Shown here piece by piece: positions 11,270 to 22,571 of a stretch of 64,000 nucleotides of DNA (position 1 is its first letter; each line of letters starts with the position of its first letter). The position numbers and the translations under genes were made by a program. The DNA comes from Antilocapra americana (taxonomy: Eukaryota > Chordata > Mammalia > Artiodactyla > Antilocapridae): positions 2,745,845 through 2,809,844 of the forward strand of contig ML660777.1 in assembly GCA_007570785.1 (NCBI GenBank), read 5' to 3'. Below the pieces are notes generated by a model. It was given only the letters and a program-made list of their open reading frames with translations, was not told the origin of the DNA and did no database searches.

Positions 11270-11412
11270 ACAGCTAGCATTTATTTTTTTCTCTTACTAA
11301 GTATTAGGCATTCTTCTAAGAGCTTTATATAAATTCTTTCACTTCTTTCTCAACTCTGAGTAGGTCTCTCACTGCCATTGTATAAATAAGTAAACTGAGG
11401 CAAAGAGTCCTA
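11270..11412 (-). repeat. MIR-like SINE
   Basis: AGCTAGCATTTATTTTTTTC, AGGCATTCTTCTAAGAGCTT and AAACTGAGGCAAAGAG. Confidence 0.65.
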
Positions 11413-11479
11413 TCCCAAGTGAAATCTGCATTCAAAACCAGGCAGTCTGGCTCCAGAGCCATGGATCTGCTTCCTCCAA

Positions 11480-11740
11480 AGGTGCACTAGTGAGAAAGGC
11501 ACAGGCTTCACTGAGGACGAACCTGGTTCTCCTGATGGTTGTGCCACTTACTAGTTTGGTGATCTTGGGCATTCTACCCAAACTTGGTCTGCCTCAGTTT
11601 CCTAACCTGAAAATCAATACTATTAATCATCTTTTCATTGGGTTTGCCTTGAAGAATTGATACAATAAAGAACCTAGTTCAAGGCTGGGAACAGAGGGAG
11701 CATCTACAAATGACTATCATTTAATTGTTGCCAGTAATTT
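11480..11740 (+). repeat. MIR-like SINE
   Basis: ACTTACTAGTTTGGTGATCT TGGGC, CTGCCTCAGTTTCCTAACCT and AAGGCTGGGAACAGAGGGAG. Confidence 0.65.
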
Positions 11741-12682
11741 GAATATGATGGCATTCCTCAATTAGCTGTAAATGGTATATAAATATCATACCACACATTG
11801 GGTTCTGCTATTCTCACTTGACAGTTTGGGTTTTGTTTGTTTCCTTTTGCTTTGTTTGTCTTTTTATCTTCATAAAGTCAAAGCATTCCTCTGGGTATTT
11901 TTTTGTAGACAGACTTTCGAGCCAGGTCAATCATTCTGCCAGCCCCAATCACTAGTACAGAGCTGATTCGTACTTTCAGAGCAGGCAACCAGCTACAAAG
12001 CACCTCTTGAGTGATGCTCAAAAAGGTTTTCTCTGTCTGCATTTTCATCTAGTACAAGTGCAAAGGGAGAAGCCATCTCCAAGCCTCCTTACTTCCTCCA
12101 ACTCTGCATTAGCTCAGTGAGATGTGGAGTTATCACTGGGGGCTTGCATGGCCCCGTACAAGCAACAAGCATGTTTCAGTATAATTCAGTTTCCCAGGAT
12201 ACATTTCATCATTGTCTCCAAAACTGTACTCCAAGTGAGACTTGTTTATTAATTCATTCAACAATTTTTTTAAAACCAAGTTTCTACTTCATGCCAGGGC
12301 CTATATTGCAACAGTAAAGCAAAGGACAGAGTCCTCCTTAAGATGCTGACTGAAGTGGATGGGTAGGTGGAGGAACACAGAGGAATACAGTCAGGATGGA
12401 GGGAGGAAAGTGCTCGAGTGTGCACAGTCACACAGAATACATGGAGAGAGCTTACTTGACTGAGACTTCTACGGCCAGGGAAGGAGGTCTCACCGCATCC
12501 ATGCTGTTCTGAGGGACTTATAGACATTGGCCAGAGGAAGGGGAATGAACTTCAAGCAGTGGGAAGGACTAAGGCAAATTAATTTCAAGCAGAGGGAAAA
12601 TTGTGGGCTGATATAGCAAAAATGAGTGAAAATATGCTTATGTTTTAGGAATTGTGTGCAAGTCAGTGAACATTAATTAGCA
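11741..12682. other. ADGB intron, nothing recognised
   Basis: No supported feature; a short TTCATTCAACAA motif near 12250 hints at an old SINE. Confidence 0.5.
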
Positions 12683-12850
12683 GAAGACACATGAGATGTG
12701 GGTTTGATCCCTGGGTTGTGAAGATCCCTTGGAGGAGGGCATGGCAATCCACTCCAGTATCCTTGCCTGGAGAATCCCATGAGCAGAGGAGCCTGGTGGG
12801 CTACAGTCCATAGGGTAGCAAAGAGTTGGACATGACTGAAGCGAGCCTAC
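12683..12850 (+). mobile_element. Bov-tA SINE, 5'-truncated
   Basis: Starts inside the tRNA part (GATGTGGGTTTGATCCCTGG) and runs to GGACATGACTGAAGCGA. Confidence 0.85.
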
Positions 12851-13168
12851 CATGCAAGCATGCATAGTGACTTTTTGTGCTTTTCCTCCCTTTATTTATA
12901 AGTCAGAATTTCTTTAATGTGAATTTATAAAATAATGCATCTCAGGATTGAACTGCTGCAACATAATCAGATGGATCACAGTTGGAAATACCAGGTAGCA
13001 GAATTTTGCTTATTGTCTGGGTAAGTGATTAGTAGAAGACCCTAACAATTTTTTAAATATAATTATATTAAAGTTTAGACATGCTCGATAAATTTGAAAG
13101 TGTTTTACACTAGCATGATTCCATCAAAACTTTAAGAAGTGAAAGAGAAGATATCATAATGTATTTAC

Positions 13169-13232
13169 CTTGAATTCTGATTTTTGAAAGTTAAGGCAAT
13201 ATGAACTTGGTTTGTGGAAAATATATATAGTC
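13169..13232 (-). CDS. ADGB: ADGB exon: IYIFHKPSSYCLNFQ segment
   Basis: This 64-nt exon has a TTTTTCAG acceptor and an AAG|GTAAAT donor. The first base completes Gln of the preceding DFCVCFQ. It then encodes TIYIFHKPSSYCLNFQKSEF and a final Lys. This corresponds to the calpain LEICNL position that links the core to the domain III-like part. It was located by requiring continuity between the exons at 14239 and 9056. Confidence 0.93.
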
Positions 13233-13371
13233 CTGAAAAACATTTATAACAGGTTACCATCATTATATGCAACAGACTAGTACTACATATAAAATTTCTC
13301 AGACATGAATAATTACAGGCAAAACAGGTAAAGGTAGATGAAAGTTACAAGAAATAATAACAACTCAGAGA

Positions 13372-13660
13372 GGGAAAACATGGTTGCCAGGGCTGGGGGT
13401 GCGGAAAATAAGAGATTGGAAAAAAAGAGTACAAACTTTCTGTTGCAAGATGAATAAGGTTTGAAGATCTAATGTGAAACATGGTGAGTATTGTTGATAA
13501 CATTACATTGTATAATTAAAATGTGCTCAAAGAACAGAACCTAAATGGTCTCACACAAAATAAAAAGGTAAACAAATGAGGTGATAGATTTGCTAATTAA
13601 ATGGATGGGGGGATCTTTCACAATATGTATGTGTTTTAATTCATCACCATGTACACATTT
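13372..13660 (+). mobile_element. Old L1 3' UTR remnant
   Basis: Diverged L1 3' UTR in plus orientation: ATGGTTGCCAGGGCTGGGGG, a later AAAAAGGTAAA..ATGAGGTGATAGAT, and CACCATGTACACA at the end. Confidence 0.75.
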
Positions 13661-13661
13661 T

Positions 13662-13940
13662 TTTTTGAGTATAATTGCTTTACAAAGTTGTGTTAGTTTC
13701 TGTTATTACAATGAAGTGAAACAGCTCTATGTATACATATATCCCCTCCCCCTGGAGCCTCCCTCCCGTTCCACCCCTCCAGGTCATCACAGAGCACTCA
13801 GCTAAGCTCCCTGTACTATATGGCAGGTTCCCACATCTGTTTTACATATGGTAGTGTATATATGTTAGTCTTAATCTCCCAATTCATCCACCCTCCATGC
13901 ATCCTAGGTATTTATAATTTTATCTGTCAATTGTACATAA
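13662..13940 (-). mobile_element. L1 3' end remnant
   Basis: Reverse-orientation L1 3' end: TTGCTTTACAAAGTTGTGTTA, then a C-rich CCCTCCCGTTCCACCCCTCC, a typical L1 3' UTR layout. It abuts the forward L1 at 13660. Confidence 0.75.
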
Positions 13941-14238
13941 CTAAAGCTGGGAAAAATGATAACTGCATTGAATTAATTGCCTGACAGGGACACAAATGAT
14001 CTCTCTAGGTGAATAAACATAAATTTTTGAGAAGAGGCTGAAATTGGCCTGAGACTGGTTTGGCTACTCATGCTTCATGTGGACAATCAACTCATCCATA
14101 TTTCCTTCTAATATTTTTGTTTACAATTAGGATCAGCACCAGACTAACCCTGGCTTAACTCTTTTAAATGAAAGCTAAAAATCAAAGGCTTCTATATCCA
14201 TTATATTACACCCACACACACATAAAATGTATACTTAC

Positions 14239-14422
14239 TGAAAGCATACACAGAAGTCTTCAAAATCCAACCATATTTCTTTAGACACACCATTATTTAT
14301 TGTTGCAAGTTCCTCCTGCGATTTTTCCTGTGTTGCTGTTGTCTGGCTGATCAAATCTTTTTCCAAACTGATTCCCTCAGCTGGATGGACTGTGTCATTG
14401 ACTCCATAGTCTGCTAGTTCAT
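14239..14422 (-). CDS. ADGB: ADGB exon: linker and WLDFEDF end of calpain-like core
   Basis: This 184-nt exon follows a CTCTGCACAG acceptor and ends CA|GTAAGT. After an acidic linker (ELADYGVNDTVHP) it reads SQTTATQEKSQEEL and then KEIWLDFEDFCVCF. The W-L-D-F-E-D-F motif matches the calpain FWMSFxDF signature at the end of the protease core. It is among the most conserved stretches of androglobin. The preceding Gln/Glu/Thr run is probably disordered. Confidence 0.96.
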
Positions 14423-14764
14423 CTGTGCAGAGCAGAAGACAACAGTATCAAACACACCTAGGGTATTAAATACTAAATTATTAAGGTATGGAAAGCAGTA
14501 GAGGGGAGCTCACATACTGAAGTCTGTTCTTGAGAAAATATTTCCTGAGATAGTCATTTCCATGCAGGCCTCAGATTTGTAAAGGCCCATGCAGAGACCC
14601 ATTTTCATACGCTCAGGAGAATTTAATCCTACCTTGTATGCAGAGTGTCCAGAAAATCTGAAAACACTTTTGTAAACTTGTGCACACATTCTTTAGAGAT
14701 TGTAAAGTTATAACCAAATTTAGCTACTTTATGCTTTATGTATGATCAAAACAGTCACTCCTAA

Positions 14765-15047
14765 AGGAAATCAACCCTGAATATTCACTGAAAGTACTGA
14801 TGCTGAAGCTGTAGCTCCAATAAGTTGGCCACCTGATGTGAAGAGATGACTCACTGGAAAAGACCCTGATGCTGGGGAAGATTGAGGGCAAGAGGAGAAG
14901 GGGACAACAGAGAATGAGATGGGTGGCATCACTGACTCAATGGACATGAGTTTGAGCAAACTTAGGGAGATAATGAAGGACAGGGAAGCCCGGCATGCTA
15001 CAGTTCATGGGGTCACCAAGAGTCGGACATGACTTAGCAAGTGAACA
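14765..15047 (+). mobile_element. BovB 3' end
   Basis: Begins AATCAACCCTGAATATTCAC, contains CTGATGCTGGGGAAGATTGA and ends GAGTCGGACATGACTTAGCA, the conserved BovB terminus. Confidence 0.9.
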
Positions 15048-15289
15048 ATGCATGTAAAATCTGCTATAAACTGACATTAAGAGACGTGATGGCCCAGACA
15101 ATAGAAGAAGCAGAAACTTGAAAGATATATGGTGACTGACGTGTTTCTTTAAGACAACTGATCTCCATAGTCAGTGATTCTACAATCTTATTTTATGTTT
15201 ATCAAGGCCATAAATTTCCCGTATACTTTATGGAACCACAGTGTTATATATACACATGCCACACAACACTGTTTTTGGATTTAAGCCTT

Positions 15290-15481
15290 GGGAGTTCGTT
15301 CCCTGGGTTGGGAAGATCCCCTGGAGAAGGGAATGGCAACCCACTCCAATAATCTTGCCTGGAGAATCCCATGGACAGAGGAGCCTGGTGGTACTCCGTG
15401 GAGTCACGCAGAGTCAGGCAAGACTGAGCAACTACAAGTCCATGGGTCACAGAGTCAGACATGACTGAGCAAATAACACTT
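15290..15481 (+). mobile_element. Bov-tA SINE with repeated 3' end
   Basis: Body TTGGGAAGATCCCCTGGAGA. The terminal GTCA..GAGTCAG..ACTGAGCAA unit occurs twice, near 15405 and 15445. Confidence 0.85.
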
Positions 15482-15809
15482 TTACACACACAAGTCATTA
15501 TTTAGGAACTGAGGAATTTGCAGTGGTTTTAGTGCTTTGATCCTAATGTGCATGCATTAAAACACATGAGCATGACTCATGGGGCTTTAATCAGATTGTC
15601 TTTCATTTTGACTTTAAGCTTGAATTTAACAAGTGCGATTATCTGATTTTTCTAGCCGGGAGCAGATTAGACTCAACACATCAGAGGAGACCTTGGGGCA
15701 GGGGGAGGGTTGCTGAGAACAGAAGGGAGAGCAAGAAGCTGTCAGAAAGCAGAGACCCCTTTGTATTTTGACATCTGAGAAAAAAGTCATGAGAAGATTA
15801 TTGATTTAC

Positions 15810-15843
15810 CTTTTCCGAGTACAGCTTGTGAAGCAACATTTCC
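15810..15843 (-). CDS. ADGB: ADGB 34-nt microexon
   Basis: This very short exon lies between an AATTCACAG acceptor and a G|GTAAAT donor. It encodes GNVASQAVLGK plus one base. It was found because the frame on both sides needs one extra base and the human protein has GNTASQVILGKG at this place. Its 34 nt are not divisible by three, so skipping would shift the frame. Confidence 0.9.
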
Positions 15844-16254
15844 CTGTGAATTGAAAGGAACACACTGAGAAACCATTCACAAATTCAACAAAACATGACT
15901 GCTCTCTAAAGCACCATGGTTTTTAAAAGGGTTCATACAGTCTTCTAAACACTGGAGAAATCAAAATTTCTCTAAATCCTTGCTAAAACATACAGCAAAA
16001 TGGAATTTGTTTTCAACCTTAAAGTCCAAAAGATTTGAATTTGACTGAGAGTTTACATTTGTGATGTTAAAATACTGCTTATATGAGCTTATTACATGCT
16101 TGAATCTCTAAAAAAATTTAAATTAAAGCAATAATATCCCTGAGTAGATATGTTAGATGGTAGGAGGTACCAATAATTTATAATTTATAGACCGATAATT
16201 TATACAGATTGACTAAAATGAGATTATGATTAATAGTTAGTATACAGAAACTAG
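15844..16254. other. ADGB intron, nothing recognised
   Basis: Upstream intron flank of the 34-nt exon; AT-rich, no repeat seen. Confidence 0.55.
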
Positions 16255-16448
16255 TGGGGCTTCCCTTGAAGCTCAGTTGGTAAAGAATCTGCCTGCAAAG
16301 CAGGAGTTTGATTCCTGGGTCAGGAAGATCCCCTGGAGAAGGAGATGGCAACCCACTCCAGTATTCTTGCCTGGAGAATCCCATGGACAGAGAAGCCTGG
16401 TGGGCTACAGTCTATGGGGTCATAAGAGTTGGACACGACTGAGTGAAT
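16255..16448 (+). mobile_element. Bov-tA SINE
   Basis: GGGGCTTCCCTTGAAGCTCA to GGACACGACTGAGTGAATAA. Confidence 0.92.
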
Positions 16449-16719
16449 AAGGATTATTTCAAATTATAAAAAATGGTTTCTCAAACTTTTAACAGGGAAA
16501 ATGCATTGAATGCACATGTAGTACTCTGTTATTTCTGGAACACAATTAAAATAATTTGAAAGATAAAATTGTACAAATTTATACAGACTAGTGATGGGTG
16601 GTATAAAGAGGGTGGAGAAGACAACAGAGTAGAGATAACTGAATATGAAGTGTTAGTGAGAAGCAAGCCCATCCAAGCCTTAGAAGCCCGGAAACAATTA
16701 GCAGGCATCTGAGAAGGAG

Positions 16720-16968
16720 AATACTCCAGTACTTTGGTCATCTGATGTGAAGAACTGACTCATTGGAAAAGACCCTGATGCTGGGAAAGATCGAAGGCTG
16801 AAGGAGAAGGGGACAACAGAGGATGAGATGGTTGGATGGAATCACCGACTTGATGGACATGAGTTTAAGTAAGCTCCAGAAGTTGGTGATGGACAGGAAA
16901 GCCTGGCATGCTGTAGTCCATGGGGTTGCAAAGAGTCGGAAACATCTGAGCAACTAAACTGAACTGAA
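16720..16968 (+). mobile_element. BovB 3' end
   Basis: CTCCAGTACTTTGGTCATCT to GAGTCGGAAACATCTGAGCA with a short ACTGAACTGAA tail. Confidence 0.9.
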
Positions 16969-17799
16969 AAGGAGGAAATGAGATACAGGCTGAAAACACA
17001 GGGATGGGTTGAATGTCTATATAAGGAACAGATGAATCCCCACTTCTCCCTAATCCCTTCTGGTTTAGCATCTATCCTTCTTCAGCCTAAATAAGACACT
17101 GGAGCTTGATTCAAGTGTAGAAATCAAATGAAAAAATCTCCAGATCTGGGTTCACAGACAGTGTGGGAAGCAAGAAAGGCTACTACAAAGAGAGGAGAGG
17201 AATTAAGTGAACATCCACACGATGAACTTTGAGACTCTCAGGAACTCTGCTGCTTGGCTTTAATAAATCTGGTGGAGAAGAGTATGACAATCCTTACCAC
17301 CACATTCGACCCCCGCAGGGAGATTAGAGACCCCTTAATCTGAGAAACTGAACAGAGCTGGAGGAAAACCTCAGGGAATCTCATATTTGGAGCCAGTCCC
17401 ACCCCAAAATGAAGCTCATTTATCCCCAGTTATCTCAAATTAAAGCTACCAGCTGACAAGCTCTATCCATGCCATAAAGCTTCTAATCAGCAGCCCTTTA
17501 ATATCATAAACTGCTTATATGTGTATAACAGAGTACTGCCAGACAGTTGAGGAAAGAGACCCATTAGAAAGAAGCTAATGGATGTGGGTAGAGAGATTCA
17601 TAGGAACCAGAAATAATAATATAGGGAGATGTTTTATAATTAGTATTATCAGAAAGTTAAGAAGATAGTCATTTATCAAATAGTAAACTTCTATAAAAAT
17701 ATGTCAAGAACAAGGTAGAGCTGTTAGAATCTAAAAATAGGAAAGTGAAATAAATTCAACAGAAAGTTTGAATGTAAAGTTGATTAAAAAAAAAGACAG
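16969..17799. other. ADGB intron, nothing recognised
   Basis: No feature identified between the BovB tail and the L1 remnant. Confidence 0.5.
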
Positions 17800-18060
17800 A
17801 CTAAAACTGAAAAACTTTTCAAAGAAAACATAGATGAAGAGCTTCATGACATCAGATTTGACACTGGTTTCTTAGATTTGACAACAAAAACACAGACAAC
17901 AAAAGTACAAAGAAATTGGACTATATAGAAAATCTTCTGTCATTCAAAAAGAGATAATCCACAGTGAAAATGCAGCCTATGGAATGAGATAAATTATTTG
18001 CAAATTGTATGTGTAATAAAGAGTTAACATCAAGACTATACAAAGAGCTTCTTGCTCTCA
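17800..18060 (+). mobile_element. Old L1 ORF2 remnant
   Basis: Diverged ORF2 C-terminal L1 sequence in forward orientation (GAAGAGCTTCATGACATCAG, TTAGATTTGACAACAAAAAC, GCCTATGGAATGAGATAAAT). No frame is retained. Confidence 0.75.
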
Positions 18061-19079
18061 TAATCTTCATTTTCCATACATCTTTTCTCAGGGAGTATTA
18101 GAAGATGCATGCCATTGAGTATAAAGTAGGAGGACAGCATAATTTCCAAAAATTAGAAAATCCATCAGAGGAGAGAGAAAAGAGAAAGTCCCACAGGTTT
18201 CTATCAGTTTGAACAAGAGCAAGAGAGCAAAAGATCCTAGGGGTGATGTCGCCAGGAAAATAGTCAGCATCAACAGAGTTATCTCACATGTTTGTGTGGT
18301 GAAGGTGTTCAGAGGGTGTTTGTTTAATGGTGTTTCTTAAAAAAAAAAAATCATTTGGGACAGCTTCCTAATGTGTCATAGAAAAAATAAGCAAGTGAAA
18401 AAAAAATGAAGCAATTAGTTGTACAAAAAGTTGTATAAGAAAAAATACCTAATCCTTCCACAGCTAGAATATTTTTAAGGAAAGAATATTTTTATCCCTT
18501 ATCATCTTTCCTCCATTACAGCTGGAAGTAATGATGAAGGTGGAAGAAGAAACAGGTAAATAATTAATTCCTGACTTGTGCTAAATCTTAATTCCTAGGG
18601 AACATCTGAAAACAGCCCTGTTTTCCCTATCATTTGCATCTATTTTAAGAGGGAAAGGTAAGGCAGTTTTGCTGTTTAAAAACATGAACCCTATAAGGCT
18701 GAGCTAGTCTGTGATAACAAGCCGGTCCTGAAATCTCAGTGGCTTTGACACGTAGGGTTCATGTCTCTCTCAGACTCAGCTCATTCGGGGGGACCCATTT
18801 AAAGGGTTCCTTTCCCAGCTGAGACATACCAATATAAACCCTTGTATTTTGCAGCCCTGCCCCTGGGACACGTGGTTTCCTGGTTATTGTGGGAGGAGCA
18901 GAGGAGTACCTGTATGGGGTACCTGTGTGGGGTACTGTGAAATGGGTACATAAGAATCTTGTTTTCAGTATTATTTATTGTGCTCAAATGCATTTATGTA
19001 CAATATATTTCACAGTTGAAGGGGGAAAAAAAACTTTCATAGTTAAGAACTGGACTAATAATAAGAGTAACATAGTTAC
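18061..19079. other. ADGB intron, nothing recognised
   Basis: Donor-side intron of the exon at 19080-19209; no feature identified. Confidence 0.5.
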
Positions 19080-19209
19080 CTGAGACATATTTTTTGTCAA
19101 TTGGTTTAAGTCTATCTGGCTAAAGTTTGCAGTTTCATCATTTTCAGTGAGGGAAGATAAACCAGATCCTGGAACCAGCCCTTTCTTAATAACAGATCGT
19201 ACAAAATGA
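19080..19209 (-). CDS. ADGB: ADGB exon: HFVRSVIKKG and acidic linker start
   Basis: This 130-nt exon has a T-rich acceptor (a run of T before TAG at 19210) and a CAG|GTAACT donor. One base completes Thr. It then encodes HFVRSVIKKGLVPGSGLSSL followed by a Ser/Thr/Asp/Asn-rich stretch ending MSQ. The first ten residues are conserved with human androglobin. The rest is the start of a fast-evolving linker. An old L1 remnant begins 65 bp upstream in the intron. Confidence 0.94.
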
Positions 19210-19274
19210 CTAAAAAAAAAAAAAGGAACAATTTCTGTTAATCTTATTAAAAGATTATTTAACACTGCTAATAA

Positions 19275-20085
19275 ATAACTGTAGTTTTTATTGAGATATA
19301 AGTGACATACAATATTATTATTAGTTTCAGGTATACAACATAACAATCAGTATTTGTATACATGGCAAAATGGTATCACAACTCTAAGAACTGTACATCA
19401 CCACACATAGTTACAATTTTTCCCCCTTGTGATAAGAACTTTTAAGGCCTACTCTCTTAGTAATTTTCAAATATATAACACAGTACTATTAACTATGGCT
19501 TCCCTGGTGACTCAGCAGTAGAGTCCCCCTGGGTTGATCTAGGAGACACAGGTTCAATCCCTAGGTTGGGAAGATCCCCTGGAGGAGGAAATGGCAACCC
19601 TCTCCAATATTCTTGCCTGGGAAATCCCATGGACAGAGGAGCCTGGCAGGCTACAGTCTAAGGTGTTGCAAGAGTCAGACATGACTTAGCGACTAAAGCA
19701 CCATCATTATTAACTATAGTTACCATGCTACACATTGCATTCCCAGGATTATTTATTTTATAACTGGAAGTTTGTATCTTTTGATTTCCTTCACCCATTT
19801 CATCCACCTTGACCCCCTGCCTCTGGCAGCCACCAGTCTTTTTTCCTGTATCTATGAGTTTATTTGCTTAGATAACACATATAAGTGAGAATATATGATA
19901 TTTGTCTTCCTCGTCTGCCTAATTTCACTTGGTACGATGTCCTAAACATCCATCTATGTTGTCACAAATAGCAAGATTTCCTTCTTTTTTAGTGATTGAG
20001 TAATATCCCATTGTATTAATGTTTTGTCAACAATAGAAAGCCCTGATTTTGTTCATTTTATCAATCTCCTTCTTCCACAACCAAT
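19275..20085 (-). mobile_element. Old L1 3' region, interrupted by a Bov-tA
   Basis: Reverse-orientation old L1: TTTATTGAGATATAAGTGAC, CCCATTTCATCCACCTTGAC, AAGTGAGAATATATGATATT. The Bov-tA at 19495-19703 splits it, with ATTAACTAT duplicated on both sides. Confidence 0.8.
19495..19703 (+). mobile_element. Bov-tA SINE
   Basis: GGCTTCCCTGGTGACTCAGC to ACATGACTTAGCGACTAAAG. ATTAACTAT is repeated at both flanks within an older L1. Confidence 0.92.
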
Positions 20086-20119
20086 AGTATTTTTTTTCTT
20101 TGTGTTAAAAACATTTAGT

Positions 20120-20222
20120 TGCTTTCTTTTTTATTTTTGGATTTTATTTATTCATTTATTTTAATTTTCTCTACATTATCGTGTTGGTTTTGCCATACAT
20201 TGACATGAATCTGCCATGGGTA
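20120..20222 (-). mobile_element. Bovine-type L1 3' fragment
   Basis: About 100 bp of reverse L1 3' end (TATCGTGTTGGTTTTGCCAT, GACATGAATCTGCCATGGGT). The rest of the element is absent. Confidence 0.75.
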
Positions 20223-20536
20223 ACTGCTTTCTATACTACTGAATCACTAGTCTCTGTCAGTCACTGCAACGCTGTAAAACTTTTCTGGAACATGGTTTAT
20301 TTTAAAGCTATGGTGGTCATCTTTTTGATGGTCAGAACACACAGGAATCTTACATTTGGAATTGATTTAATTAAGTATCAGAGTAATGTATCAGTGAAAT
20401 AGGAATTGGAGTCATAAATTTAATTATGAGTGTGTGATATTTATAGTAGCTACCCGAATACACAGTATTTTCTTTCAGGTTATTGCTGACATGACCCCCA
20501 AATCAACATTGCCACAGCTAGTTTATAGGTACAATA

Positions 20537-20668
20537 TAACAGCATCACTGACTCAACGGACACGAACTTGGGCAAACTGTAGGAGATGGTGAGGGACAGG
20601 GAGGCCTGGGGAGCTGCAGTCCATGAGGTTGCAGAGTTGGACATGACTTGGCAACTGAACAATAACAG
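20537..20668 (+). mobile_element. BovB 3' terminal fragment
   Basis: About 130 bp: GCATCACTGACTCAACGGAC to GGACATGACTTGGCAACTGA. 5'-truncated. Confidence 0.85.
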
Positions 20669-20773
20669 AACTATATTTGTTATAGTACAAATATTTTAGC
20701 TAGGTGTGTTTCAAAGATAAAATTAATTTTCATGTATATAAAACTTCCTGTATTTTGGATTTTTCCTTGCTAG

Positions 20774-20931
20774 TGTTTGTTAAAACTTTGTTTACCTCGT
20801 TTTAGCTTTAGTCTCAGATTTACCTTAAACTGCCACTAGAGGGCAGCACAAACACTTGTGAAGCTCTGATTCTTGCAACCTAGGCCAGGAGCCAGGAGCA
20901 GGCAAACAAGGCGCACCGTTGCTATGATGAC
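20774..20931 (+). promoter_or_regulatory. Candidate intronic element: CTCF-like core with forkhead and RFX-like motifs
   Basis: Within 160 bp of ADGB intron lie a perfect match to the CTCF core consensus (CCACTAGAGGGCAG, 20833-20846), forkhead-type sites TGTTTGTT (20774), TGTTTAC (20789) and GCAAACA (20902), and an imperfect X-box GTTGCTATGATGAC (20918-20931). FOXJ1 and RFX factors drive ciliary genes and ADGB is known as a FOXJ1-linked gene, so an enhancer is plausible. The motifs are seen; binding is inference. Confidence 0.4.
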
Positions 20932-21663
20932 AATGTTCCAAGGAAAAGTTGTGTAGCGGTCACACTCCAGGGCTCATCGAAAACAAACCAACCGACCAGC
21001 TTTCTCGTATGCTGACCTGAGAACTCTGACTATCTAGCAGTGAGGTAGGATGAAGTACCATTCGCACATTTGTGCTCTTGTCTAGGCCAGTTACAATGGA
21101 TATGCAAGGAAATCCGCAACAGGTTCAAGCAGTGAATACGGTTAACTGAATCCAATCAAGTGTTGAAGTCACCTAGACCTGGGTCACAGAATTTCATCCA
21201 CCTTAATTAGGTAAAAAAACTGAAAGAAGGAATAAGAAAATCAAATAAGGGAGTCACATGGGAAGTTCAGGTTATGAAACCAACCCTTTTGTGGTCTCTC
21301 TTAGCATAGAGAGTCTAGATGTCAGTGTGTGACACTTTGAATCCTGAAAAAATTAGTCCTGGTGGTCTGCAACTCCGGTTCATACAATCCACAAAATATT
21401 TGAGTAGTATGCAATCTCAGTGAGCTAAAAGATAATCAAAAACTGTTTGGAATGATAAAATTATCATCTTAGTGGGTAACACGAACAATAAAATTAAGTG
21501 GAAAAATTACAAGGTTTACTATTTTTATGTTTAAGAAAATTCTGTCTCTACATGATATTTTGTGTTTGCAACAGATGAAAAAAATATAGCATGTTACATA
21601 ATCTAACAAATTAGGCCATGAAATATAGCTTTATATTTAATCTTAGGTTTATAATGAAGTTAT

Positions 21664-21870
21664 GGAGGCTTCCCTGGTGGTTCAGTGGTAAAGAATCCGC
21701 CTGTGATGCAGGAAACTCAGGTTCAATCAATCCCTGGGTCAGAAAGGTCCTCTGGAGAAGGGAATGGCTACCCATTCCAGTATTCTTGCCTAGAGAATCC
21801 CATGGAGAGAGGAGCCTCGTGGACTACAGTCCATGGGATTGCAGAAGGTTGGACATGACTGAGAGTTATA
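21664..21870 (+). mobile_element. Bov-tA SINE
   Basis: GGAGGCTTCCCTGGTGGTTC to GGTTGGACATGACTGAGAG. Confidence 0.9.
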
Positions 21871-21903
21871 GGTATAAGAGAATTTTTGGTTTGTAAAATC
21901 TAA

Positions 21904-22279
21904 TAGTTCAGTTCAGTTGCTCAGTTGTGTCTGACTCTGTGACCCCATGGACCGCAGAACTCCAGGTCTCCCTGTCCATTACCAGCTCCCAGAGTTTACC
22001 CAAACTCATGTCCATTAAGTCAGTGATGCAATCCAGCCATCTCATCCTCTGTCATCCCTTTCTCCTCCTGCCTTCAATCTTCACTAGCATCAGGAAAGAT
22101 TTTCAAATGAGTCAGCTCTTTGCATCAGGTGGCCAAAGGATTGGAGTTTCAGCTTCAACATCAGTCCTTCCAATGAACACTCAGGACTGATCTCCTTTAG
22201 GATGGACTGGTAGGATCTCCTTGCAGTCCAAGGGACTCTCAAGAGTCTTCTCCAACACCACAGTTCAAAAGCATAAATT
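21904..22279 (-). mobile_element. BovB 3' end
   Basis: Reverse orientation: AGTTCAGTTCAGTTGCTCAG to CACAGTTCAAAAGCATAAAT. Confidence 0.92.
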
Positions 22280-22365
22280 CTTATGCATAGGAAAAGTCAA
22301 GTTTCCCCAGAAACATCATTTTGATTATTTTAATTTTTAATGATGATTCATATAATTGATAAGCG

Positions 22366-22571
22366 ATTTCCCTGGTGGTTCAGACAGTAAGGAATCTGCC
22401 TGCAATGAGGGAGACCTGGGTTCAATCCCTGGGTTGGTAAGATTTCCTGGAAAAGGAAATGGCAACCCACTCCAGTATTCTTTCTTGGAGAATTCCATGA
22501 ACAGAGGGGCCTGGCAGACTACAGTCCATGGAGTCACAAAGAGTTGAACATGACTGAGTGACTAACATTTT
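22366..22571 (+). mobile_element. Bov-tA SINE
   Basis: GATTTCCCTGGTGGTTCAGA to ACATGACTGAGTGACTAACA. Confidence 0.92.
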
